Assembly (NCBI GenBank): GCA_026936335.1
Contig: JAPMXV010000068.1
Coordinates: 1 to 64,000 of the forward strand
Source: Mantamonas sphyraenae
Taxonomy: Eukaryota; CRuMs; Mantamonadidae
DNA length: 64,000 nt
Direction: 5' to 3'
Each line of letters starts with the position of its first letter. Positions within the stretch are counted from its first letter, which is position 1. Shown piece after piece: positions 9,333 to 19,495 of the stretch. The position numbers and the translations under genes are program-made. Under the pieces are notes generated by a model, which saw nothing but the letters and a program-made list of their open reading frames with translations, was not told the DNA's origin and ran no database searches.

Positions 9333-11045
9333 ATGTCCTCCAGCAGTCGCATGCTGGATCGTCAGATCAACTCCCCGACCCTTGCCGCCCTTGGAGACGA
9401 TGTTGTCCAAGACGATGACCTCGACGGGGCCCTTGTCCTCGACTTTGACGACCAGGCCGACGCCGCCCAGCTGCAGCGAATGATGGACGACTCGTCCCTT
9501 TTGCGCAGTACGCTCGCTCCCTTGAAGCCCCGTCACATGCCCCATCTCCCAGGTCCCACGCTAACCCACCTCTCCTCCACACAGTGCCAAAGTACAACAA
9601 GGACCTCTTTCACTTTAAGGAAGACGAGGAGATCGACACACGCCCGCCCCTCGAACAACTCGAAGCCCTTCGTTCAGAATGCGAGCAGCTCCTCGCCCAG
9701 AACAACTATTCAGACCTCATCCAGCACAGGATAACCATGCTGGCCCTCACAAAGGTCGTCACCATGGACGAGGACGCCACCAGCCTGCCCCAGGCCTACT
9801 ACGACCTCGCCTACGCCTACTATCTGGACCGCATGTACATCCAAGCCCTTGAGCACGCACGCGTGGCACGCGACCTCAACGTCAAGCTCCAGATGCAGAC
9901 CTCCCGTGCCTTCCACCCCACCATACTCGTCCTTGTTGGCCGCTGCCTTCTCGAGCTCGGCAAGTACGCTCCTTCATTCGTGTCTCTTCCCTTTTTGCCC
10001 TCTCGTCTTGCCACTCACACAGCCCTCCAACCCTTCCCTCAGGAAACACGAGGCCCTTACCGTCACCGAAAAGGCCCTGCGCTTCAACCTCAAAATCCAC
10101 AGCAGCAAGACACACGCCTCACACGCTGCCATTCACCTGCTCCTCGGACGCATCCAACTCGCTGAAGAGAACCTGCGCGAGGCTGCCACCTACCTTGAGC
10201 AGGCCAAAGACGTGTACGCCGGTGGCGACAGCGTCGAGCTCGCCGAGATCTACCTCAACCTTGGCCACGTCTACCTCCAGATGGAACGCCGACAAGACCA
10301 GGCCGAACAGTGCTACATGAGCGCCCTCGAGTCCTACGAGGCCCTCCTCGGCCAGGAGTGCGTCGAGATTGCACAGGTCTACCGCCAGCTCGGCAAGATC
10401 TCCTACAAGCGCGGCGACTACATCGAAAGCGAGGACCGCTTCGAGCGCACCATCTCCATGTACGAAAACCTCTTTGGCATGACCGACGAGCGCACCATCA
10501 CCGTATGCCGCGAGCTCGGCATCATGCTCATCAAGGCCCGACGCTATCAGAGCGCCCTCATCCTCCTCCGCCGCGTCATCGCCGAGGAGAAGCGCCTGTA
10601 CGGCGGCGATTCCCTCAAGCTTGCCGACACCTACAAGCTCGCCGGCTCCGCATACATGGCCGACAACAACCTCAAGAGCGCCCTCGGCATGTTCCAAAAG
10701 TCCCACGCCGTGTTCCGCCGCAAGTTTGGCGACGACCACGAAAAGACACAAAAGATCAAGGCCACCATTGCCAGCCTCAAAACAAGTCTCAAGACAGGCA
10801 CACCCACGACCACCGGGACCGAGCACGGCGGCCAGGAATCCACACGCAGCACCTCCTACTCCGGCCTCGGCGGCCTCGCTGGCATGAGCCCGTCCACAAA
10901 CGGCTCGAGCAGCCGTCTCGGCTCCTCCTCCGCATCGGGGCTCCCTTCTGCCGCCGCCTCCTCCTCCTCGTCTGCCCGCAAGGTCATCTACGACGACGAT
11001 TGGGACGACGACGACCTGAGCGACAGCAGCAGCGACGAAGACTGA
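9333..11045 (+). CDS. Tetratricopeptide repeat protein (TTC23/kinesin-light-chain-like)
   Basis: Exons are 9333-9507, 9585-9963 and 10043-11045. The introns are 77 and 79 nt, both with GTACGC donors, and phases agree to give 518 residues. The N-terminal 60 residues are acidic. About 75-400 form a helical TPR array. Successive units show the A/Y-x-x-LG signature (YYDLAYAYYLDRMYIQAL, IYLNLGHVYLQM, VYRQLGKISYKRGDY, CRELGIMLIKARRYQSAL, YKLAGSAYMADNNL). Units are about 42 residues, as in TTC23 and kinesin light chains, rather than the 34 of canonical TPRs. A Gly/Ser/Thr-rich linker and an acidic tail (DDDWDDDDLSDSSSDED) follow. TPR arrays bind peptide ligands; TTC23 acts at the ciliary base. The exact orthologue is uncertain. 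Confidence 0.88.
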
Positions 11046-11080
11046 AGCCCTCCCGCCCTTCCCACACCAACCCATTCCCA

Positions 11081-12589
11081 ATGAACAGGGGTGCGTGGAA
11101 ACGTGCCGCACACACCACGTCCACCTGCATAACCGTCCACGGCGCCCGCAGTGGAGGCCCACGCCTTCAGGTCGGCCGATTTTCAACACTCCACCCTGCT
11201 TTCCTGCGCACAGCACACACGCACACACGCCACATTCCCGCCGCCACACACACATCCACACCCGTCCGCACCCGCAGCGACGCGCTGCGCCCTGCTGTGG
11301 GCCTCGCCGAGCTTCACTCGCACCAAGCTACGTGGAGGCGGACACAACTCGGCATCCTGCACCGCTGTGCACACGCAGACTCTGCCAACACATCTCTTTA
11401 CGCAAATATGGCCACCGACGCGCAGCAAGAGGCACCTGTTGAACAGGAGCCCAAGAAGAGGCCCTTTAGCCTGCGCATTCCGCGCGACGGCGTCTTCTCC
11501 GTCTACCACGGCGACATCCAGGGCATCACCAAGGCAGGACGTGCCGAAGACGACTCGGACGCTGTCAATGCCTCCAAGCGTGCTGTCTACACGGCTATCG
11601 GCTCAAACATGCTTGTCACAGCCGCCAAGTTTTCTGCCTTTGCCGTCACCCAGTCGGGCTCCATGTTTGCCGAGTCCATCCACAGCATGGCCGACGTCTT
11701 CAACCAGATGCTTCTTGCTCTGGGTATCCATCGCAGCGAGCAGCCCGCCAACGAGCGTCATCCCTACGGCCGCGCCCCCGAGCAGTTTGCCTGGGCCCTT
11801 GTCTCCGGTGTCGGCATCTTCTTCCTCGGCTGTGGTGTCAGCGTCTACCACGGCATCGACGGCATCCTCAACCCGTCCACTGTCGAGTCCATCCCCATTG
11901 CCCTCGGCGTCCTCGGCCTCAGCGCCCTCGCCGACGGCTACTCCATGTGGGCCGCCATCCGCGCCATCCGCATCGGCGCTGCACGCCACAAGATGACCAT
12001 GAAGGAGTATGTTGTGCGTGGTCCGGACCCCATGGCTGTCGGCGTCCTCATGGAGGATGCCGTCGCTCTCGCAGGCGTCACCGTCGCTGCAACCTGCCTC
12101 GGGCTCACCTACTGGACAGGCAACAGCATCTACGACGCTGCAGGCAGCGTGGTTGTTGGTGGCCTCCTTGGCGCCGTTGCCGTCTTTCTCATCCGCAAGA
12201 ACATCGACTCCCTTGCAGGCCGCGCCATCGAGCGCCACCAGCAGGTCCTCCTGCAGCAAAAGCTCAACAGCGATCCCGTCGTCAAGTATGTCCACTCCAT
12301 CAAGGCAGTCACCATGGGTCCCAGTGCCGTCCGCCTCAACGCAGAGATTGCCATCGACAGCTGGCCCCTTGCCAGCGCCTTTGTCCACACAAACAAGCGC
12401 CAGCTGCTCCAGCAGCTCGAGCAGTGTGACACCGAAGAGAAAAAGGCCCTTTTCCTCAAGCAGTACGGCAGTGCGCTCGTCGACAGCCTCGGCTACGAGG
12501 TCGACCGCCTCGAAAAGATCATCCAGGACACCATCCCAGAGGTCAAGTATGTCGACCTCGAATTCCACGGCGAAGAGAAGCGACGATGA
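11081..12589 (+). CDS. SLC30A9: Zinc transporter 9, mitochondrial cation-diffusion-facilitator
   Basis: This is a CDF-family zinc transporter, intronless, 502 residues from ATG 11081. That start adds 109 residues before the internal Met at 11408. The extension has only three acidic residues and many Arg, Ser, Thr and His, as expected for a mitochondrial presequence, and human SLC30A9 exports zinc from mitochondria. It also leaves a 35-bp gap to the previous gene, normal here. The core (about 150-390) matches SLC30A9: ESIHSMADVFNQMLLALGI carries the TM2 metal-site His/Asp pair, then HPYGRAPEQFAWALVSGVGIFFLGCG, and LMEDAVALAG in the TM5 position. About five to six hydrophobic segments are visible. 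The C-terminal domain ends in EVDRLEKII...VDLEF, as in the family. Confidence 0.93.
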   Translation: MNRGAWKRAAHTTSTCITVHGARSGGPRLQVGRFSTLHPAFLRTAHTHTRHIPAATHTSTPVRTRSDALRPAVGLAELHSHQATWRRTQLGILHRCAHADSANTSLYANMATDAQQEAPVEQEPKKRPFSLRIPRDGVFSVYHGDIQGITKAGRAEDDSDAVNASKRAVYTAIGSNMLVTAAKFSAFAVTQSGSMFAESIHSMADVFNQMLLALGIHRSEQPANERHPYGRAPEQFAWALVSGVGIFFLGCGVSVYHGIDGILNPSTVESIPIALGVLGLSALADGYSMWAAIRAIRIGAARHKMTMKEYVVRGPDPMAVGVLMEDAVALAGVTVAATCLGLTYWTGNSIYDAAGSVVVGGLLGAVAVFLIRKNIDSLAGRAIERHQQVLLQQKLNSDPVVKYVHSIKAVTMGPSAVRLNAEIAIDSWPLASAFVHTNKRQLLQQLEQCDTEEKKALFLKQYGSALVDSLGYEVDRLEKIIQDTIPEVKYVDLEFHGEEKRR

Positions 12590-12671
12590 ACCTGTAAACT
12601 GTAAACACCCAGCACCCCACCCTACCATCCAACTCCCAGCACCCTCCAGGCCAAACCAAACGCGTGAATCG

Positions 12672-13769
12672 ATGGACTCGCCAACACCCACGCTCGGCGA
12701 CTGTCTCCTCGAGGAGGACAGCGACCTCACGTGCGCCATCTGTCTTGATGTCTTTTCCGATGCGGTCTCTCTGCAGTGTGGCCATTCCTTCTGCGAGGAG
12801 TGCGTCAAGAGCGTTTCAAATTGCCCACTTTGCCGTGAACGCAAACAGGCTGCCTTTCCAAACCACATCGTGCGCAGAATGGTTTCCCAGCTCCAAGTCC
12901 ACTGCATGTACGGCGTCCAATGGGACAGTTCCCAACAGGCATGGGTTGTTCCCGACGACGACGCACAAACCCTTTGCCCCAAAATCCTTGCTGCCGAGGC
13001 CTGGGCTTCCCACGCTGCCTCCTGCCCGCACCGCCCGGTCACCTGCGCCTGGCCAGACTGCTCCGAAACATTTCCTGCCACAGAGATCGATGACCACCAC
13101 CACCAGTGTGCCCACCGCCTGGATGTGGACGCAACGCTTGCCCTTCTCCGCCGAGTCGAGGCCCTCGAGAAGGACAAGAAGGAGCTGCAAGAGACCCTCA
13201 TGGAGATGGGAAAGGGGATGAGCAGTACCTCTTCTTCCTCCTCCTCCTCCTCCTCCTCCTCCTCCTCCTCCACATCCTCCTCCACATCCTCCTACTCCCT
13301 CAATTCCTCCACCACCACCACCACCTCCTCCTCCTCCCTCGACAAACTCTGCACACGACACCTCACCGGCACAACCTTTATGCCCATGCGAGTCTTTCAA
13401 TGCGCTACGTGCGACTTTCGCCAGGGAGAAGTGGTCTGTGTCGAGTGTGCTGCCGTTTGCCACCGAGGCCACGCAGGTCGCACCTACACAAGCCAGAGCG
13501 CCTACTGCGACTGTAGAGACATCGGAGGCTGTTGTCTTACAAGCAACGACGAGCTGTGCACCCGCTCTGTCCTTGGCTCCTCCCTTGTGCCGCAGTACGC
13601 GGTCCGCTGCAACACCTGCGGAATCACCGACGGCATGTGCGTTTGCCTCGCCTGCTCCCGCAAATGCCACCACGGCCATTCCCTCACCCTCACCCTCTCC
13701 AAAGCCGCCTTTTGCGACTGCCGCGATGTCGGCTCCTGCCTGTGTGTCGACCACAAGGCCTCCTCGTGA
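12672..13769 (+). CDS. RING - TRAF zinc finger - double UBR-box protein
   Basis: A 365-residue intronless probable ubiquitin E3 and paralogue of the gene at 5497. The RING is at about 18-55 (CAICLDVF, CGHSFCEEC, CPLC). A TRAF-like zinc-finger region covers about 80-150 (CPHRPVTCAWPDC, then HHHQCAHR). A short coiled coil at about 155-178 precedes a Ser/Thr tract (about 180-225) encoded largely by TCC repeats. Two UBR-box-like domains follow, at about 230-295 and 295-360. They are marked by CATC/CNTC, CVECAAVCHRGH and CLACSRKCHHGH, then YCDCRDIGGC and FCDCRDVGSC. This is the Cys/His spacing of FBXO11/UBR4-type UBR boxes. UBR boxes can read N-terminal degrons, but substrate-binding residues cannot be judged here. 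I know of no named protein with this domain order. Confidence 0.88.
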   Translation: MDSPTPTLGDCLLEEDSDLTCAICLDVFSDAVSLQCGHSFCEECVKSVSNCPLCRERKQAAFPNHIVRRMVSQLQVHCMYGVQWDSSQQAWVVPDDDAQTLCPKILAAEAWASHAASCPHRPVTCAWPDCSETFPATEIDDHHHQCAHRLDVDATLALLRRVEALEKDKKELQETLMEMGKGMSSTSSSSSSSSSSSSSSTSSSTSSYSLNSSTTTTTSSSSLDKLCTRHLTGTTFMPMRVFQCATCDFRQGEVVCVECAAVCHRGHAGRTYTSQSAYCDCRDIGGCCLTSNDELCTRSVLGSSLVPQYAVRCNTCGITDGMCVCLACSRKCHHGHSLTLTLSKAAFCDCRDVGSCLCVDHKASS

Positions 13770-13801
13770 CAACCCAACAAAATCCCCCCCCACCGTTCCC
13801 A

Positions 13802-16302
13802 ATGTCCAAAAAGCATCGCAGCACGCCTTCCCCAGCGTCCGAACTAGCCGCTGTGGACGACTCCTCCGACAAAGTGCTCGCAATTCCGGAGACCGACTCC
13901 GGACACTCCGGACCGCACCTCGAACGCATCGAATCTTCCCTTTCCACCACCAGTGTGCGCTCCACCACAAACCTCCTCGAGATGACGCAGTCCGAAAACA
14001 ACGCCAGCGAACGCCACAGATCCTCCAAGCACCGTGGTTCCATCCTCGGCCGTGATGGCAGCGCCGGCTCCCTTCTTTCCAAGATGAAGCGAAGCAAGTC
14101 CTCCATTTTCCGCCGAAACCACGACAACGACGCCGACAACGACGACAACGACGCCCAAGAAGAGCACGAAGAGGGCAATGACTCCCCCACGGGTCCCTAC
14201 CTGACCCGCGGGGGCCCCAAGGCTGCCCAAGGCTCCTCCTCCTCCTCCTCCAGCCACGGACTCAAAAAGTTTCGCCTGCCCAAGAGCATGAGCATCAACA
14301 AGATCCAGCTCCACAGCAAAAAGGCACGCATGCAGCGCCAGGGCGTTCGTGGTGACGACGCACCGCCCTCTGCAGAGAGCAGTGGCCGTCCACGCAGAGG
14401 CACAAAGACCCGCTCCAACAAACCCGGCCGCAGTGCCAAGAAGAAGAACTCCAACAAGTCACGCCTCACCTCCCGCGACCGTCCTCTCGACTCGGTCGAC
14501 ACAGACAACACCAACGACACGCCGTCCGCCTCCCAGGACGAGGGCGGAGAGCCGTCCCCGCCCCTCGAGAATGCAGATCCGAGCGAGGCCTCAGTCTCCA
14601 CCTCCGGTGACACCGAACGCCTCAACGACGACGACGAGCAACCCGTACGCCGCACGGGCGGTCCCACTGTCGTTGGTGTTCGCGAGGTCAACCCCAACCT
14701 CACCTCCCGGAACCTGCGCCGCGACTCGGCCGATTCCTCAGCCTCTGACGCCTCTGGTTCCTCCTACTCTGGTTCCGTCTCTGGCTCCTCCTACTCCTCC
14801 TACACTGGTTCCTACTCCGAATCTTACTTTTCTGGCAGCGAGTACGACGACACCATCCCCCCTCCCGAGCGAATCCAGGTAAGCCCTGATGCACTGCGCC
14901 CGCCTCCTCCCCCCACCCCCTACCCTTCTCCCTACTCACTCCTCCTCCCCCCCCCCACCCCTCCCCCCCCCACCCCCACTCCTCACAGCAAACCGCGTCG
15001 GGCTTCACCGACTTTTGCGTTCAAAACCTCAACCTGGCCGAGGCCGGCCGTGCTCTCATCACCACCGCCGAAACCTCCATGCCGGGCCTCATGCACCTTC
15101 GCCAGCTCCACAGCCACAAGGCTCCCCTCAAGGGCGCCATGATTGCAGGATGCCTCCACCTGACCAAGGAAACCGCCGTGCTCATCGAAACCCTGGTCGC
15201 CCTGGGCGCTCAGTGCCGCTGGGCCTCTTCCAACATCTACTCTACCCAGGACGAAAGTGCCGCCGCTCTTGCCGACGCTGGCGTTTCCGTCTTTGGTTGG
15301 CGTGGCGAGAACGAGGAGCAGTTTTGGTGGTGCCTGCGCCAGACCCTTGTCAGCCAGGATGGCTCCTTCAAAGCAAACATGATCCTTGACGATGGCGGCG
15401 ACCTCACCCAGCTCTGCCACGAAGAGTTTCCGGGCCTCCTCGAAAACATGAAGGGCATCACAGAAGCCACCACAAACGGCGTCCACCGCATGTACCAGCT
15501 CGCACAGAACTCGGAGCTCCGCTGCCCCGTCATGAATGTCAACGACAGCGTCACAAAGTCCAAGTTTGACAACTACTACGGATGCCGCGAGAGTGTCGTC
15601 GAGAGCGTCAAGATCGCCACAAACACCATGATGAGCGGCAAGACCGTCGTCATTGCTGGCTACGGCGAGGTGGGCAAGGCCTGTGCCCATGCCTTCTCCT
15701 CTGTCGCCTCTCTCATCTATATCGTCGAGGTCGACCCCATCTGTGCCCTCCAGGCCTGCATGGAGGGCTACCGCGTCGTCAAGATGGACAAGGTCGTCCA
15801 CATGGGCGACATCTTTGTCACTGCCACGGGCAACAAGGACGTCATTACCGTCGAGCACATGGAGGCCATGAAGGACGGTGCCATTCTCTGTAACATGGGC
15901 CATTTCGACACGGAAATCGCCATCCACGATCTCAAGGAGGACCCCAGCCTCTCCTGGCAGCAGATGAAGCCCCAGGTCCACCGCGTCGTCTGGCCCAACG
16001 GCCACTTTCTCGTCGTCCTTGCAGAAGGGCGTCTCGTCAACCTTTCCTGTGGCGCCGGCCACCCTTCCTTTGCCATGTCCATCAGTTTCACCAGCCAGGT
16101 CCTCGCACAGATCGAGCTCTACGAACATGCCGCAAAGTACGACAAGGAGGTTTACGTCCTGCCCAAGCTCCTCGACGAAGAGGTAGCCCGGTTGCATCTC
16201 AAGCGCTTTGAGGCTGAGTTGACCGAGCTCACCGACGAACAGGCTCAGTACATCGGTGTCCGCACCACAGGCCCCTACAAAGCCGACACCTACCGCTACT
16301 GA
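13802..16302 (+). CDS. AHCYL1: S-adenosylhomocysteine hydrolase-like protein with IRBIT-type N-terminus
   Basis: Exons are 13802-14878 and 14989-16302; the 110-nt intron is C-rich and the product is 796 residues. Residues 1-358 are Ser-, Asp- and Arg-rich and end in a Ser/Tyr-rich patch (about 305-345) directly before the hydrolase domain. IRBIT/AHCYL1 has a similar but far shorter Ser-rich leader. The AHCY domain (about 365-796) contains GCLHLT, ILDDGGDLT, KSKFDN, the NAD site GYGEVGK (about 583) and a TYRY end. IRBIT-type signatures are LGAQCRW, DPICALQAC and GNKDVIT. Unlike animal IRBIT it keeps the AHCY-type GHPSFAMS substrate segment and a Cys in YYGC, so it may still hydrolyse S-adenosylhomocysteine. 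IRBIT regulates IP3 receptors and bicarbonate transporters; whether this one does is unknown. Confidence 0.9.
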
Positions 16303-16476
16303 TCGACCCTGTCGTCACCCATCACCCCACCAACAAATGCTTTTCCTCTCTGTTCACACAATCATGCAAGACGTCAATACATCGGCGTCCGCACCATCGT
16401 CACCCATCACCCCACCAACAAACAATTGTTTTTCCTCTCTGTTCACAGCGCCCAACTCATGCAAGACGTCAGGACG
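16246..16476. repeat. Diverged local duplication spanning the AHCYL1 stop codon and the downstream spacer
   Basis: Two partial copies lie in tandem, about 16250-16375 and 16378-16473. Shared blocks in order are TACATCGG(T/C)GTCCGCACCA, CGTCACCCATCACCCCACC followed by AACAAA, TTTTCCTCTCTGTTCACA, and CATGCAAGACGTCA. The first copy includes the last codons and stop of the hydrolase gene; the second lacks that stretch and is non-coding. The spacer otherwise holds the 5' region of HYOU1. Confidence 0.8.
16433..16476 (+). other. Non-coding relic similar to a C-type-lectin exon of the giant receptor
   Basis: TCCTCTCTGTTCACAG at 16433 continues as GCCCAACTCATGCAAGAC with two mismatches over 38 bases relative to 21188-21225. 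The latter encodes LSVHSAQLMQDI at the start of the lectin domain of the giant receptor. It sits in the spacer upstream of HYOU1, out of any gene model. It looks like a displaced fragment of that exon or of a lost paralogue. Confidence 0.65.
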
Positions 16477-16527
16477 TCGTCAACCCTTCCATCCCTCTGC
16501 CCCATCCAACCAAACTCCCCCCGAGAG

Positions 16528-19434
16528 ATGCGCTTTCTTCTTCTCGCCTTGCTTCTCCTCAGCATGGCCGCCCTCTGCCGTGCCGCTGTCATCGGCATCG
16601 ACTTTGGTTCCCAAAACGTAAAGGTTGCCCTCATCAAGCCGGGCAAGCCTGTCACGGTCGTCCTCAACGACCAGTCCAAACGCAAGACCCCCAACGCCGT
16701 CGCCTTCCACAAGGTCTCGGACGAGCGCTTCGTCGGTGCAGATGCCCTTGCCCTTGTACGTGCCTTTCACACGCCACCACACCATTCCGTCTACCCACGT
16801 GCACAACCCTGCTTCTCCTCCCGTCACCGTCCTTTGTGCGACCCGGGGCCCCCAATGCGCCGCCGCACGTGACGTCACTTTCCGTCCGCCGCCCCACCCC
16901 CGCCATGCCACACCCTTCCTCCACCATCCTCCCACCCACCATCGTGCATGCCCTTCTCCTAGCCCACCCACTGCACTGTCCACCCTCCTCTCGCACTCTC
17001 TATGCCGTGCACCTCGCTTCACGTGCCCCTCTCACACATTCGGCCTCACTCCTTTTCGCTCCCGCAGAACGGCCGTCAGCCCCAGCTCGTCTTCCAGAAC
17101 ATCAAGTACCTGCTGGGCAAGAAGTACTCTCCGTCTTTGGACGCCTACTTCCGCTCCCTCAACCTGCCCTACACGCTCAAGCCCACCGAAGACGGCGCAC
17201 GCGTTCGCATCCAGAAGAAGGACACCTCCTTCAGCCCCGAGGAGATCCTGGCCCAGGTCTTCCAGTACATCCGCAAGATTGCCATCAAGCATGCCGGGGC
17301 AGACGTCCGCGACGCCGTCATCACCGTGCCCAACTACTTCACCGCCGCCGAGCGCCGCGCCCTCACCGACGCCGCCGAACTCGCAGGCCTCAAGGTTCTT
17401 TCCCTCCTCGGCGACACCACCGCCGTCGCCATGGGTTTTGGCATCGAGCGACGCTTCGAGCAGCCCCAGTCCTACATCTTTTACGACATGGGCGCCCAAG
17501 GTGTCAAGGTCTCTCTCGTCCACTTTAGCAAGCGGCCCACAAAGACCACCCCGGGCACTGTCGTCGTGCGCAACACCCAGTGGGACCGCACTGTTGGTGG
17601 CGACCAGTTTGACGCACGTCTCGTCGAGTACTTTGCCCAGGAGTTTGCCAAACAGCCCGGAGTCGACATCGACCCGCGCTCCAAGCCCCGCATCATGGCC
17701 AAGCTCGCCAAGGTGGCCACCAAGGCCAAGGAGGTCCTCAGTGCAAACACAGAAACAGTCGCTTCCATCGAGAGCCTCTACAACGACGCAGACTTTCGCG
17801 TGCATCTCACGCGCAGCCAGTTTGAGGAGCTCTGCGCAGACCTGCTTCAGGACGCCGTCGAGCCTCTGCGCCGCTTGCAAAAGGAGGCCAACGTCAACTT
17901 TGACGACATTGTCGACCTGGAAATGTTTGGCAGTGGCGCACGCATCCCGCGCCTGCAACAGATGCTTGCCGACGTGTTTGGCCGCCCGCTTGCCAAGCAC
18001 GTCAACGCAGACGAGGCCGCCGTCGTCGGTGCCACCTACCAGGCTGCCAAGCTCAGCGCAAGCTTCCATGTCCGCTTCGAGGCTGTCGACGTAGCCGCCC
18101 ACCAGATCCAGGTGGGCAAGCTCGGCCACCGTGCAACCACCCTCTACGCTGCCACAAACAAGTGCAACACGAAAAAGATGCTCACCTTCAACAAGATCGA
18201 AGACGTCACCCTGGAGACTCGCTACCTCCTCGACGACGCCGAGCAGCTGCTCCTCGAGCCCGTCATCAGCCAGACCGAGGTCACCGGCGTCCAGGCAAAC
18301 TTTGTCGACAAATTCAACGACACGGGCCTCAACATCACCGGCGCCCCCAAGATCCAGGTCACCTTTAACCTGGACGGCAACGGTTACTTCCGCGTACGCA
18401 AGGCCGACGTCACCGTCACCGAGAGCTACCCGGTGCAGGTCGAGGTCAAGCCCACCAAGGAGGAGCTGGCTGCTCGAAAGAAGGCTGCCAAGGCCGCCAA
18501 GGGCGACGACGACGACGAAGACGACGAGCCCCTCGTCGACCCGGAGCCCGTGTACACAACCGTGTTCAAGAAGCGCAGCCACAAGTATGCCCTGGACGTG
18601 GCCACACGCAACGACCAGGCCGCAGGCATCGACGCAAAGGCCCGTGCCATTTCCTTGGCCGTCCTGCGCACCATCGACACCCTCGAGGCCGAGCGCCAGC
18701 AGACCGCCGTGGCCAAAAACTCTCTCGAGAGCTACATCTACACCACCAAGGACAAGCTGTCCGACGAGGGCGTGGAGAGCGTGAGCACACCCGAGCAACG
18801 CGAGCGTGTGGGCAAGGCTCTGGACGACGCCGGCGAATGGCTGTACGACGAGGGCGAGGACACCACCGCCAGCGCCTACTTGGCCAAGCTGCAGGAGTGC
18901 AAGGACACAGGCGCCGAAGCCATCTTCTTGCGCCATGCAGAGCTCAGCAAGCGCCCGCGCGCAGCCGCTGCTCTGCGCAAGGCCAGCGAACTCGCAGCCA
19001 AGAAGCTGGCCGAGTGGCGTGCAGACAAGTACGCAGGCCCCTCCAAATCCGAGCTCGACATGCTCGAGGAGCTTATCGACTCGGCCGAGCAGTGGCTCTC
19101 CAAGAAGCTCGCTGAGCAGGACAAGCGCAAGGGCCATGAAGAACTCGTTGTCCTCAGTGCAGACATCCAGGCCCGCGCAAAGGACATCGGCCGTCGCCTC
19201 ACCACCCTCAGCAAGAAGCCGCGCAAGCCCACGCCTACGCCCACACCCACCCCCAAGCCCAAGAAGGCCAGCAAGAAGGCCCAGCAAGACATAGCCGACG
19301 CCGACGCTGAGCCCGAACCCCAACCCGACGCAGACGCAAACGCTGACGCAAACGCTGACGACGACGAAGAGGCAGACGCAGACGCAGACGCCCAACCCCA
19401 GCAGGACGTCGACGAAGAGGAGCACGAAGATTAG
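16528..19434 (+). CDS. HYOU1: Hypoxia up-regulated protein 1 / GRP170-type ER Hsp70
   Basis: This is the ER lumenal Hsp110/GRP170-class chaperone and nucleotide exchange factor for BiP. Exons are 16528-16755 and 17068-19434 (312-nt intron, donor GTACGT), giving 864 residues. Residues 1-20 are a clear signal peptide (MRFLLLALLLLSMAALCRAA). The nucleotide-binding domain starts at once with GIDFGSQNVKVALI, then AVAFHKVSDERFVGADA, YLLGKKY, DAVITVPNYF and FYDMGAQGVKVS. The substrate-binding part and helical lid fill about 440-790, with an acidic lid insertion (GDDDDEDDEPL). The C-terminus has a TPTPTPTPKPKK stretch and Ala-Asp repeats and ends EEEHED. Human HYOU1 ends in a KDEL-type signal; this one has no canonical HDEL/KDEL, so retention may be by other means. 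Confidence 0.94.
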
Positions 19435-19495
19435 AAAACAACCCCCAATGCATTCAATTCCACACTCCCCCCCCCCCGCCGCAACCCATTCCCAC

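Noticed and set aside
11408-12589. Shorter SLC30A9 starting at the internal ATG 11408
   Set aside because: The upstream ATG 11081 is in frame, gives a mitochondrial-type presequence and leaves a gap typical of this window. The short start remains possible.
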